This document shows positions 28,146 to 35,853 of a stretch of DNA of 64,000 nt, one piece after another (position 1 is the stretch's first letter; each line of letters begins with the position of its first letter). The notes under the pieces were generated by a model. That model searched no databases. It was not told the DNA's origin and worked only from the letters and a program-made list of their open reading frames with translations. The stretch comes from Io17-Chloro-G2 sp965226915 (GTDB taxonomy: Bacteria; Chloroflexota; Dehalococcoidia; Lucifugimonadales; UBA3495). Made by a program: the position numbers and the translations under genes. The stretch is from assembly GCA_965226915.1 (NCBI GenBank), contig CBDDEJ010000009.1, forward strand, positions 434,001 to 498,000, given 5' to 3'.

Positions 28146-28482
28146 TGGCCCCGCCGGACGTGAAGAACTTGGCCCCGCCTACTTCGAAGTGTGGGTCAGG
28201 GCTGCCTCTGGTGCGGAAGCTGTAGCCAAGCTGTCGGCAGACATCGGCAAAGTACGCTTTGCTGTTCCGATGTATGGCCCCCACGCTCTCAGCGATGAGC
28301 AGGTAGTTGCCGGACCCGATGCCCATTTCTTTGTGCATCTGGGAGCGCAGCACCATTCCCTTGACCGCGGCTACGCCCTTGCCCGCCCTGGCGGAGCCGA
28401 TGCAACAGATATCACGAGTGCCGAATAGCAACTCGTTTTCGATCTTGAGCTGCGTGGGCGTGGGGTTAAGTAGGTCCAGCAT
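28069..28482 (-). pseudogene. Phage terminase large subunit-like fragment
   Basis: Residues 1-113 resemble the start of a terminase ATPase: TPTQLKIENELLFGTRDICC, a Walker-A-like GSARAGKG, MHKEMGIGSGNYLLIAESVG, and FFTSGGA. After that the frame enters the DUF2958 sequence out of phase, so about three quarters of the gene, including the nuclease domain, is deleted. The ATG at 28482 overlaps the terS end by 17 bp, the usual terS-terL arrangement. Confidence 0.7.
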
Positions 28483-28921
28483 CGTTCAGCTCCGGGCGGA
28501 TCGCGGCCAACACCTCACGGATCGACACCTGGCCGCTGTCATCCTCCGGGGCGCGGTAGGAGTCGCGGTAGCTGGGATCCTCACGTTTGAGCAGGAACAT
28601 AAGCAAGTTGTCGCTGTACTTGCGGATAGTCGCCACTATCTCGCCCCTGTAGAACACAGGCTCCTGGGTGCCGCCGGTGGCCCGCCGGTGTGCCTCTTCC
28701 GTCAACACGTCTCGGTAGGGTTCCTTGCCTATCTCCCGCGCCTCCTGAACAGCCGTATTGAAGTCCGGCTCGGCCCGCATGGTGCGATAGACCGCGGTCC
28801 GGTCCACTTCAGACAGATCAGCTGCGTGATAGATGGTCTCACACTAAAGCAGGGCGCGGAGGAACTTATCGCGGTTGCGAGCGCCCAGGACGCTTTTAGG
28901 TCTGTGGGTACCTGTGGACAT
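28466..28921 (-). pseudogene. Phage terminase small subunit-like protein with in-frame TAG
   Basis: Starting at ATG 28921 the frame reads MSTGTHRPKSVLGARNRDKF LRALL, then TAG at 28844-28846, then CETIYHAADLSEVDRTAVYR and so on to 28466. The HTH-like DLSEVDRTAVYRTMRAEP and the block EEAHRRATGG then YSDNLLMFLLKREDPSYRDS are typical of terminase small subunits. Total 151 codons with one amber. Either the gene is dead or the product starts at GTG 28807. It is followed by an overlapping terL fragment. Confidence 0.72.
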
Positions 28922-28998
28922 TACGAACCTGTAGACATATGAAGTTCAGCGTAGCAGAGTCCACACCACCCTTGGCAATGTGGACGTAGTGGACTGAG

Positions 28999-29320
28999 TT
29001 ATCCACGGCCCCGTTATTACTTTCTCATTTTTTAAATTAAAAAAGATTGAAAGGGAGTAATAATTGTAATAAGGGCGTGGATAAATGCCAAATCTGTGGA
29101 TAACTCCATGATTCCATATCTGATGGCTTGAATAGTATCGTGGATAACCCATGCTCTATTCGTGGATAACTTCGCCCCGGCTGTGGATAAGTTGGGGCCT
29201 CTCTTTTGCCTGGAGCACAAGCTATCCACGAATGGACTAGAGTTATCCACGAAAGACTAGAGTTATCCACGTTTAGACTAGAGTTATCCACGAATGGAGC
29301 GCGGGTTATCAACTTAGCCG
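28999..29320. other. Origin-like region: DnaA-box/iteron array with AT-rich tract
   Basis: TTATCCACG or TTATCCACA occurs about nine times, in both orientations: 28999, 29076, 29095, 29139, 29161, 29182, 29243, 29263, 29284, plus CTATCCACG at 29222 and TTATCAACT near 29305. The last four form direct repeats of about 20-21 bp (ACTAGAGTTATCCACGAA). Between the first two boxes, 29011-29075 is strongly AT-rich, including TTTTTTAAATTAAAAAAG. This is the layout of a DnaA- or Rep-dependent replication origin with an unwinding element. No dnaA, dnaN or rep gene is adjacent. Inferred: origin of an integrated plasmid or phage-plasmid. Confidence 0.72.
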
Positions 29321-29520
29321 AATTTCGATGTCCGGGCCCATCTAGGTTGCCGCTGGCCCCAGGACTCGCACCTGCGGATAGTTGTTGCACGGGCACGGAT
29401 AACTAGGCCGCTAACGTAGAATGTTTGCTAGCCGACTTACACGGCCTCTTCTACGCACTTGAACCCGTTTTGCTGCGTCTATCTTCCGCCACCAGCGACT
29501 AGGTCAGCGGAGCAATTTCT
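29321..29520. other. Non-coding flank of the origin-like region
   Basis: About 200 bp between the iteron array and the zinc-ribbon gene. One further partial box (CGGATAAC at about 29396) is present; nothing else is recognised. Confidence 0.35.
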
Positions 29521-29733
29521 CTAAGTAGCTGCGGGCTTGCATCGAATGTCTGGCGATTTGACCGCATGGAACCGTCCGCAGTTCCTACACCAATACATCC
29601 CCAGCCAACGCGAGGGAGTGCGACCACCAAGGTTAGTTCCGTCAGCGCAGTCGCAGGTGACCGCGAACCCATGGGCGTTGACCGGCCACCTGACGTTGCA
29701 CCGCGGGCAGACCCAGTAGTCCAGCGTGGTCAT
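29521..29733 (-). CDS. Small zinc-ribbon protein
   Basis: The ATG at 29733 overlaps the stop of the ribbon-helix-helix gene (ATGA), which decides the start. The 70-residue product has two Cys clusters, YWVCPRCNVRWPV and VTCDCADG, then MYWCRNCGRFH, suggesting one or two zinc ribbons. The C-terminus is basic (KSPDIRCKP). Probably a DNA- or RNA-binding accessory protein of the element. Family not recognised. Confidence 0.65.
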   Translation of the reverse strand: MTTLDYWVCPRCNVRWPVNAHGFAVTCDCADGTNLGGRTPSRWLGMYWCRNCGRFHAVKSPDIRCKPAAT

Positions 29734-30017
29734 TCCTCGGCCTCGCAGGTACATTCTTCGCGGTCGTCGTAGACCTGGGGCGGCAACCCCGGCGGCAACC
29801 CTCCGCACCACTGGCAGTTTATCTGATACTGGATCTCGTTGGCCCGCTGCACAGACTTGGCTGAGCTGACATCCTCGGCTTTCTTGGCTAGATACTCCTT
29901 GATCGCTTGCCGGACGAGGTAACTGAGCGTCCGTTCGTCCGATTCGGCCAACTCGGAAAGCTCCCGTTGCATCCCATCCGAGACCATGGTCACTAACTTG
30001 CGCGGTAACGTCTGCAT
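29730..30017 (-). CDS. Ribbon-helix-helix (CopG/Arc-type) protein with C-terminal Cys cluster
   Basis: The 95-residue protein starts at ATG 30017. Residues 6-46 (KLVTMVSDGMQRELSELAES, DERTLSYLVRQAIKEYLAKK) fit a ribbon-helix-helix DNA-binding domain. The tail contains CQWCGG and CTCE, a possible zinc site. It is translationally coupled to the zinc-ribbon gene. RHH proteins control copy number, partition or antitoxin promoters; next to an iteron array, a replication or partition regulator is plausible. Upstream, GGAGGTGAGATAG gives a good ribosome binding site. Confidence 0.78.
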   Translation of the reverse strand: MQTLPRKLVTMVSDGMQRELSELAESDERTLSYLVRQAIKEYLAKKAEDVSSAKSVQRANEIQYQINCQWCGGLPPGLPPQVYDDREECTCEAEE

Positions 30018-30164
30018 CTATCTCACCTCCGGGCGGGTGCCCCTCCAGCGCCGTAAAATAAGTCCAGCAATTTGGTCTAGTCACTCCTTTTTCACCGGAA
30101 GGGGCATTTGGGCGCTGCGGCGGCGGGCCAGACGACCCTGCAAGACTTCGACTAGCGCCTCTAG

Positions 30165-30335
30165 AAACTCGGACGGAAACCCCGATTCTCCCCAAGTCGT
30201 CGTTTTCTTAGCGACGATTATCGATGTAATAGTGGGTTCTTGAACCGTATTACAGATACTATCATGCCATATAAGACTATAATACGTCTGTCTGGCGTAG
30301 CGCGAAACCCGGCCAATGGCTTTCCGGCCAGACCT
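30165..30335 (-). mobile_element. 171-bp MITE, copy 1
   Basis: This copy is inverted relative to the copies at 37780 and 47955 and is identical to them except for a few substitutions. It is bounded by CTAG at 30161-30164 and 30336-30339. Read in its standard direction it begins AGGTCTGGCCGGAAAGCC and ends GTCCGAGTTT; the ends are only weakly inverted (GGnCGGAAAnCC). It has no coding capacity, with internal palindromic segments around CGTATTA and TCGTCG. Confidence 0.85.
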
Positions 30336-30339
30336 CTAG

Positions 30340-31791
30340 TACTACAACGACGAGTTGTCTGGTAGGATGGCTGGACAGATGATGTTGGGTGGTTTGGGTG
30401 ATGGATGCGGCGAGCTTCGAGCGGGTCTACGACAGCCTTCAGGAATTCCACGCCTTCTTTGCGGCCTCCTTCGGCCGCAAGCAGTGGCGGGATCACAGCG
30501 GGAATTACCTTCAGGCGCTGCTGGTGCAGGACCAGGAGCGGCGCAACGCCGAGAATCTCTCGGAATCGGTGGGCATCTCGGCCCGGGCGATGCAGCGCTT
30601 TCTCACCGAGGCCCGGTGGTCCGATGAGACAGTCATAGGGCGGTTGCAGGAATACTTGGCCCCCAGGCTGGGACACCTGGAGGCGGTGTGGGTGTTCGAT
30701 GGCAGCGACTTCCCCAAGCAGGGCAGGAAATCGGCGGGAGTGGCCCGGCAGTACTGCGGCAGGCTGGGCAAGGTGGCCAACTGCCAGGGTGGGATGTTCC
30801 TGGCCTACGTCAGCCCGCTGGGCCGGGCGTTGGTGGACAAGCGGCTGTATCTGCCCAAGAGTTGGACCTCCGACCAGGACCGGTGTGCTGCGGCGGGTGT
30901 GCCGGAGGACCGGCGGAACTACCGGTCAAAGACGGAGTTGGCCCTGGAGATGCTGGAGCGGGTCCTGGAGTTGGGCTACCTCAGGGCCGAGTGGGTTGCC
31001 GGAGACGACGCCTTCGGGATGTCGCCGACCTTCCGGGAGGGACTGGCGGCCCTGGGGATGCGCTACGTGCTGGACGTTCCGGGCGGCACTACGGTCTGGC
31101 CCTTGGACCCGGCTTGGACCAGTCCGGAATATCCGGGGTTCGGCCGCCCCCGCAAACCCAAGCTGCGGCCTGGGCAGCGGCGGACCATGGAGCAGCGCGG
31201 TGATGAACTGCCGGATGAGGCTTGGCGGGAGATAACGGTGGCCCAGGGAAGCCAGGGGCCGCGCACCTACCGGTTCAGTGCCCAGCGGGTGCGGGCCACC
31301 AGGAGGCGCAAGCCCGGCGAGGAACTGTGGGCCGTCTGGCGCCGGAACCTGGACGGCAGCGAGCCCCGCTACTACCTGTCCAACGCTCCCGAGGGCACAA
31401 CCTTGGAGACTCTGGCCTACGTGGGTGGGTCCAGGTGGCGCATTGAAACGGAGTTCGAGACTGAGAAGGGTGACGTGGGGCTGGACGAATACGAGACCCG
31501 CAGCTGGGCAGGGTGGCATCACCACATAGCCATGTGCCTGCTGGGTGGAGCGTTCCTGCTGAGCCTGCAGCAGGATTGGGGGGAAAAAGATGCCCCGGAT
31601 CACGAGGCCACAGGTGTACCGGGTGGTGCGGGAGATGCTGCCCCGGGAGCAGTTCGGGCCCGATCAATTGCTGTTGTGGCTGGAGGATACGCAGCTACGC
31701 AACGAACGGGCTCGCCGTTCCCACGAGAGACGCCGCTCCACCCGCCGCGAAAGCAGGATGGAGCCGCCACCTTAAACCCGTCGTTGTAGTA
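30340..31791 (+). mobile_element. IS701-family insertion sequence, copy 1
   Basis: 1452 bp with perfect 13-bp ends TACTACAACGACG / CGTCGTTGTAGTA and CTAG target duplications at 30336-30339 and 31792-31795, as expected for the YTAR targets of IS701. It is inserted at the CTAG bordering the 171-bp MITE. It differs from the copy at 46499-47950 by one base in the transposase (31033 C, 47192 T), so transposition was recent. Confidence 0.92.
30389..31789 (+). CDS. IS701-family transposase (C-terminus in +1 frame)
   Basis: DDE transposase. Frame 0 encodes residues 1-400: Asp104 (WVFDGSDFPKQGRKSAGVAR), Asp206 (EWVAGDDAFG) and the Glu region (WRIETEFETEKGDVGLDEYE), then LLSLQQDWGEK. The natural C-terminus (MPRITRPQVYRVVREMLPRE, then LLLWLEDTQLRNERARRSHE) lies in the +1 frame from ATG 31590 to 31775. 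The frame-0 tail after residue 400 is low-complexity and unlikely to be native. The junction GGGGGGAAAAAGATG could allow a +1 shift, re-initiation at the ATG, or reflect an old mutation. ATG 30401 is the likely start. The frame-0 stop lies in the terminal repeat. Confidence 0.88.
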   Translation: MVWVMDAASFERVYDSLQEFHAFFAASFGRKQWRDHSGNYLQALLVQDQERRNAENLSESVGISARAMQRFLTEARWSDETVIGRLQEYLAPRLGHLEAVWVFDGSDFPKQGRKSAGVARQYCGRLGKVANCQGGMFLAYVSPLGRALVDKRLYLPKSWTSDQDRCAAAGVPEDRRNYRSKTELALEMLERVLELGYLRAEWVAGDDAFGMSPTFREGLAALGMRYVLDVPGGTTVWPLDPAWTSPEYPGFGRPRKPKLRPGQRRTMEQRGDELPDEAWREITVAQGSQGPRTYRFSAQRVRATRRRKPGEELWAVWRRNLDGSEPRYYLSNAPEGTTLETLAYVGGSRWRIETEFETEKGDVGLDEYETRSWAGWHHHIAMCLLGGAFLLSLQQDWGEKDAPDHEATGVPGGAGDAAPGAVRARSIAVVAGGYAATQRTGSPFPRETPLHPPRKQDGAATLNPSL

Positions 31792-31984
31792 CTAGTGCAT
31801 CGTCGGTCTCATTGGCCAAGTCCGCGATACGTAAGTGCTTCTCAGAGATGGCGCTCTCAACGGTTTGGATGTTTATGTCGGCGTCACTCCGGATGTCGGC
31901 GGCGTTGACCTGGGCGTCTGCAACAATTTTGTTAGCTTGGGTGTGTGCTTCGTTCCTCCTAATTTTAGCGACGGGCAAGGTCAC

Positions 31985-32201
31985 CGAAAGATTGAGTGGC
32001 CGCGCCGTAGATCGTCAACGGCCAACTCATCTTGTCCGACCGCCCCGGTTGGGGAATAGAACTGGATGAAGACACTCTGAAGCGCCGTGGCGTGTGGGCC
32101 TGAACCACGTTGGATTATTTGGACAGCCTCAACTTGACCATGGGGTCCCATGCTCCTCAACAACAAGGCGGCTGGTATCGCAATGTTCTGTCCGGTAAAC
32201 C
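31985..32201. other. Intergenic region before crcB
   Basis: 217 bp with no convincing gene. A minus-strand 61-codon frame exists but lacks protein-like features. No fluoride riboswitch signature was found upstream of crcB. Confidence 0.3.
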
Positions 32202-32573
32202 GTGACCTGGCTGCTAGTGGCCATGGGCGGAGCGGCCGGTTCGGTAATGCGGTACGGCGCCCAACTGGTGGCGGTCAATTACGCCGGGGCAGACACGGTA
32301 TTGGGGACTCTGGCGGTTAATCTCACCGGGTCTTTCGCGTTGGGATTTCTGGCGACTTTGTTCTTGGCACGCTTCCCGGTGCCCGATGAAGTGCGAAATT
32401 TCTTGACCGTCGGCCTGCTGGGCGGATTCACTACTTTTTCGGCCCTCAGCTACCAAACCGTCTACCTGATGGACAAAGGAATCGTTTGGCCCGCCTTGGC
32501 CGCCTTGCTGGCTAACGTGGTTTTGGGCCTCGCGGTGGCCATCCTCGGAGTGGGGCTAGCCAGGTCCCTATAA
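32202..32573 (+). CDS. crcB: Fluoride efflux channel CrcB/Fluc
   Basis: The 123-residue protein has four transmembrane segments and the family motifs GGAAGSVMRYG, NLTGSFALGF, and TVGLLGGFTTFSALS containing the pore phenylalanines and the Thr-Thr-Phe-Ser Na-binding region. It exports fluoride as a dual-topology dimer. The start is GTG 32202. Length is typical. Confidence 0.95.
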   Translation: MTWLLVAMGGAAGSVMRYGAQLVAVNYAGADTVLGTLAVNLTGSFALGFLATLFLARFPVPDEVRNFLTVGLLGGFTTFSALSYQTVYLMDKGIVWPALAALLANVVLGLAVAILGVGLARSL

Positions 32574-32725
32574 TCAGACCCTTGTAATCAGGCGCCACCT
32601 TGTTTGTAAATCCGGGAGGGTGCTACACTGAAGTGTAGGAAATCCTCCGGCGAAGCCACGGAACCCGGCCATTGCCTCGCAGCCTCCGGCTTAAATCCGA
32701 CCAGGCCTAATGGAACTCGACGCCT

Positions 32726-33616
32726 ATGAGCAACTTGATAGTTCATGAAACGCCGACGGTATACCACGAGTACATGATTGTTGCCTTCGCCGGTTGGGCT
32801 GACGCAGCGGAGGCGGCCACGGCGGCCATCAAGTACCTGACCCGAAAGCTCAAGGCCCGGAAGGTGGCCGAGCTGGACCCAGAGGAGTTCTACGACTTTT
32901 CACAGACCCGTCCCCACACTACCAGGACGAAAGACGGGCGGAGGAGAATTCACTGGCCAGTCAACGAATTCTATTCGTGGGTGCCCGAAGGCTCGGACAA
33001 AGGAACACTTTTTTATCTGGGTGTTGAACCCAACCTGCGCTGGCGGACCTTCACCCAGGAGATAACCAGCCTGGCCCAGCAGCATGGCGTGAAGACGGTG
33101 GTGCACCTTGGCGCGCTGCTTGACGCGGTCCCCCACACCCGGGAAGTAAGGGTGACCGGTTCTTCAACTCGGCCCGACGTGCAGAAATATCTCACCGATT
33201 CCGGAGTCAACGCCTCCAACTATCAGGGGCCAACCGGCATCAGTTCCGTGTTGCTGGACGCATTCTCGAAAGCGGGAATCGAATACGCCTCCCTGTGGGG
33301 GCACACATCCCACTACCTCCAGGCTGCTCCCAATTGCCGGGTGGCCCACACCCTGCTCAAGCACTTTCAGGGGATTTTGGACCTGCCGGTAGACATCGGG
33401 GAAATGCTGGCCGCGGCCGAAACCTTTGACCGTGAAGTAGCCAAAGCCATTGAGCGAGACGAGCAATTAGGCGCCTATGTCACGAAGCTGGAAGGCAAAT
33501 ACGACGAGTCGTTGGCAGCCAAAGATATCCCTGATCCGGCGGAAATGGTGCAAGACCTGGAGCAATTCCTGAGGTCAGAGCAGCGCCGCCGCCCCGGCTC
33601 GGGGGACGCCTCATAA
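32726..33616 (+). CDS. PAC2-family protein
   Basis: The 296-residue protein has the PAC2 fold found in archaea, Actinobacteria and Chloroflexota (named for proteasome assembly chaperone 2): MIVAFAGWADAAEAATAAIK, LFYLGVEPNLRWRTF, VVHLGALLDAVPHTREVRVT, and SLWGHTSHYLQAAPN. The C-terminus (DEQLGAYVTKLEGKYD) is a helical extension. No proteasome genes are in the window. Function in bacteria is unclear. A GTTCAT-rich start context; ATG 32726. Confidence 0.88.
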   Translation: MSNLIVHETPTVYHEYMIVAFAGWADAAEAATAAIKYLTRKLKARKVAELDPEEFYDFSQTRPHTTRTKDGRRRIHWPVNEFYSWVPEGSDKGTLFYLGVEPNLRWRTFTQEITSLAQQHGVKTVVHLGALLDAVPHTREVRVTGSSTRPDVQKYLTDSGVNASNYQGPTGISSVLLDAFSKAGIEYASLWGHTSHYLQAAPNCRVAHTLLKHFQGILDLPVDIGEMLAAAETFDREVAKAIERDEQLGAYVTKLEGKYDESLAAKDIPDPAEMVQDLEQFLRSEQRRRPGSGDAS

Positions 33617-33847
33617 CACTGGCCGTCGCGGCGGTGTTCCCATCATCTTTGGACCAATTTAGTTCCGCGGCGGCGCCGGGTTCGTCCCTTCCCCATGATT
33701 GCAGATTCTCATGACTATTCCGCGTCCCGCCGGCCTGGGGCTCCCGCATCATTCTGATAGTTGAGGGGGAATCCGGCGAGTGCTAGAATCCCATTCATGT
33801 TCATACAGCATGTAATGGCTGGCAGCGCGCCTAATGGACCGTAGAAC

Positions 33848-34696
33848 ATGACATCGCCGGCGCCAACGAAAAGCAAGAGAGTTCGAGGCGTCAAGATTCC
33901 CGACGCCATCAGGGTGATGACCGAGCAGTACGGGCCTTTCGAAGAAGAGCCCCGGCTGGACCCGGTTCACGAGCTCGTGTTCACTATCTTGTCCCAGCAC
34001 ACGTCGGACATCAACTCGGCACGCGCTTTTGGCTTCCTGATGGACCAATTCGGCAGCCTGGAATCGGTGGCCCAGGGAGATGTGGCGCAGATCGAAAAGG
34101 CCATCAGCCCCGGCGGTCTGGCCAAGGTCAAGGCACCCAGGATCAAGATGGTTTTGACCCGCATCCTGGAGCTCAACGGCTCGCTGGACCTGTCCTTCCT
34201 CCGGGAGATGCCCCTGGAGGAAGCCAAAGGGTGGCTCAGGCAATTGCCGGGCATCGGTCCCAAGTCGGCTGGGATCATACTTAACTTCTCCTTGGGAATG
34301 CCTGCTATGGCCATCGACACCCACATCTACCGGGTGTGCCAGCGGCTGCGGTTCATCGGGCCCAAGGTCACCGTTGATAAAGCCCACGAGATCATGGAAG
34401 CCAAAGTGCCGCCGGAGCAGGTTTTCCAGTTCCACATCGCAATAATCAACCATGGACGGCGGGTGTGCAAAGCCCAGCGTCCCCTGTGCTCCGAATGCGT
34501 CGTGGCCGAAGGTTGTCCATCGCGAAACAAGATGATGAGGGCCGCATCTACTAAACTCGCAGGTAACGCTAAACCCGCAGGTAAGACCGCCGGCGCCAAG
34601 AGCGGGGCTCAAAAGACCGCAAGCGCCGCGCCGATCATGCCTCATGTCCCGCCTGATCAACCCGCTGAATCGAAGATAAAGGACCCGCGACAGTGA
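33848..34696 (+). CDS. nth: Endonuclease III-like DNA glycosylase (HhH-GPD, FeS)
   Basis: The 282-residue protein has the HhH motif LPGIGPKSAGIIL with catalytic Lys139, Asp157 in AIDTHIYRV, and a FeS-cluster motif CKAQRPLCSECVVAEGC (C-x6-C-x2-C-x5-C). It removes oxidised pyrimidines and cleaves abasic sites. A Lys/Ala/Pro-rich tail of about 55 residues follows the cluster and is unusual for Nth. The end overlaps the argC GTG start by 4 bp (GTGA), indicating coupling. Confidence 0.9.
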   Translation: MTSPAPTKSKRVRGVKIPDAIRVMTEQYGPFEEEPRLDPVHELVFTILSQHTSDINSARAFGFLMDQFGSLESVAQGDVAQIEKAISPGGLAKVKAPRIKMVLTRILELNGSLDLSFLREMPLEEAKGWLRQLPGIGPKSAGIILNFSLGMPAMAIDTHIYRVCQRLRFIGPKVTVDKAHEIMEAKVPPEQVFQFHIAIINHGRRVCKAQRPLCSECVVAEGCPSRNKMMRAASTKLAGNAKPAGKTAGAKSGAQKTASAAPIMPHVPPDQPAESKIKDPRQ

Positions 34697-35727
34697 CCAT
34701 AAAAGTAGGGATCATCAACATAACCGGATACGCCGGGTCGGAATTAGCCCGCATCCTGCACCACCACCCCGAAGTGGAGATCACCGCTGTCACCGGCCGA
34801 AGCGCCGCGGGTAAGCGGCTACCGGAAGCAATGCCGCATCTTTGGCAGATCGACCTGCCGGTAACCAGCGCCATCGAAGAACCCGTGGACGTTGTGTTTT
34901 CGGCCTTGCCCAGCGGCGCCAGCGCCGAGGCATTAGCTCCCTTGGTTGATCAGGGCGTCAAGGCCATAGACATCGCCGCCGACTTTCGGCTGCGCGACCC
35001 AGAGATTTTCAATCGGGCTTACAGCGTCGAACATCCAGCCCCCCACCTGCTGGGCTCCGCGGTCTATGGTCTGCCCGAGATTCACCGGGAAGCCATCAAG
35101 ACCACCAACCTAGTTGCCAACCCCGGCTGCTTTCCAGAAGCATCGCTGCTGGGCCTAGCGCCCGCGGTGCGGGAAGGCTTGGTGGCCGACGATATTATCA
35201 TCGACGCCAAGTCGGGCATTTCAGGCGCCGGCCGGGGCGGCCAATCCACCAACATCATGGACCAGTATTCCGAGGCCAACGAAAACGCGATGGCTTATGG
35301 GCTCAACGGCCACGGGCACCAGCCGGAGATCGCCCAGGAGATTGCCGATCTGCGGGAGGCGAACAGCGCCAAGGTCACCTTCGTACCCCACCGCATTCCC
35401 ATGACCCGGGGCATCCTGGCCACCTGCTACGCACCGCTAAACGACCCGACCATGAGCAAACAAGCAGTTTGGGACATGTATGAAGAGTTTTACCGCGACG
35501 AGCCCTTCGTGAAAGTAACACCCGAACCGCCGCAGACCAAGCACACGCTGGGCTCCAACTTCTGCTTGGTGCATCCAACGGTGGACGTACAAGCCGGCCG
35601 GCTGATCGTCGTGAGCTGCCTAGACAACCTGGTTAAAGGCGCCGCCGGACAAGCCGTGCAGAACATGAACCTTATGTGCGGCCTGCCCGAAAACATGTCC
35701 CTAGAATCGCTGGCGCTCTACCCGTAG
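34693..35727 (+). CDS. argC: N-acetyl-gamma-glutamyl-phosphate reductase
   Basis: The 344-residue protein has NAD-binding GIINITGYAGSELARIL, the catalytic Cys146 in NPGCFPEA, KSGISGAGR and FVPHRIPMTRGI. It performs the third step of arginine biosynthesis. The GTG start at 34693 overlaps the nth stop. No other arg gene is visible here. Confidence 0.95.
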   Translation: MTIKVGIINITGYAGSELARILHHHPEVEITAVTGRSAAGKRLPEAMPHLWQIDLPVTSAIEEPVDVVFSALPSGASAEALAPLVDQGVKAIDIAADFRLRDPEIFNRAYSVEHPAPHLLGSAVYGLPEIHREAIKTTNLVANPGCFPEASLLGLAPAVREGLVADDIIIDAKSGISGAGRGGQSTNIMDQYSEANENAMAYGLNGHGHQPEIAQEIADLREANSAKVTFVPHRIPMTRGILATCYAPLNDPTMSKQAVWDMYEEFYRDEPFVKVTPEPPQTKHTLGSNFCLVHPTVDVQAGRLIVVSCLDNLVKGAAGQAVQNMNLMCGLPENMSLESLALYP

Positions 35728-35748
35728 GCTGGGGTAGCCGCTGCCAAT

Positions 35749-35787
35749 CCTCTGCCCTTGCGGGAGAGGATTAATGTGAGGGGTAGC
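35749..35787. repeat. REP-like repeat
   Basis: CCTCTGCCCTTGCGGGAGAGG followed by TTAATGTGAGGGG; it is related to the repeat at 13906-13951. It lies between argC and tRNA-Glu. Confidence 0.5.
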
Positions 35788-35853
35788 CCCGTCAACTGGG
35801 CCCAACCAAACCAATGGCGCACCACCGCAGCCTATAGTAAAATATCTACGTGT

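Larger units (their letters stand above)
30081..31984 (-). pseudogene. Coiled-coil protein gene of the element, disrupted by a MITE and IS701
   Basis: From the GTG at 31984 the frame reads MTLPVAKIRRNEAHTQANKI, then a helical coil to ADLANETDDA, where IS701 interrupts it. Beyond IS701 and the 171-bp MITE the same protein continues EALVEVLQGRLARRRSAQMP LPVKKE and stops at 30081. Joining 31796-31984, one CTAG and 30081-30160 gives 273 nt, exactly 90 codons plus stop. The protein is helical and basic at its end; no family recognised. It sits 63 bp upstream of the RHH gene and was probably its operon partner. Confidence 0.75.

Noticed and set aside
28999..29320. CRISPR array interpretation of the regularly spaced repeats
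   Set aside because: Repeat core is 9-20 bp in both orientations with spacers too short and similar; no cas genes.
28946..29396. Small minus-strand ORFs in the iteron region
   Set aside because: Their translations are repeats of the DnaA-box units; region is explained as an origin-like array.
31513..31908. 131-codon ORF over the IS701 end
   Set aside because: Cys/Gly/Arg-rich shadow of the transposase; the -1 frame at the A5 run, not the frame with the conserved C-terminus.
32160..32201. Fluoride riboswitch before crcB
   Set aside because: No recognisable conserved fluoride-aptamer sequence in the short upstream region.
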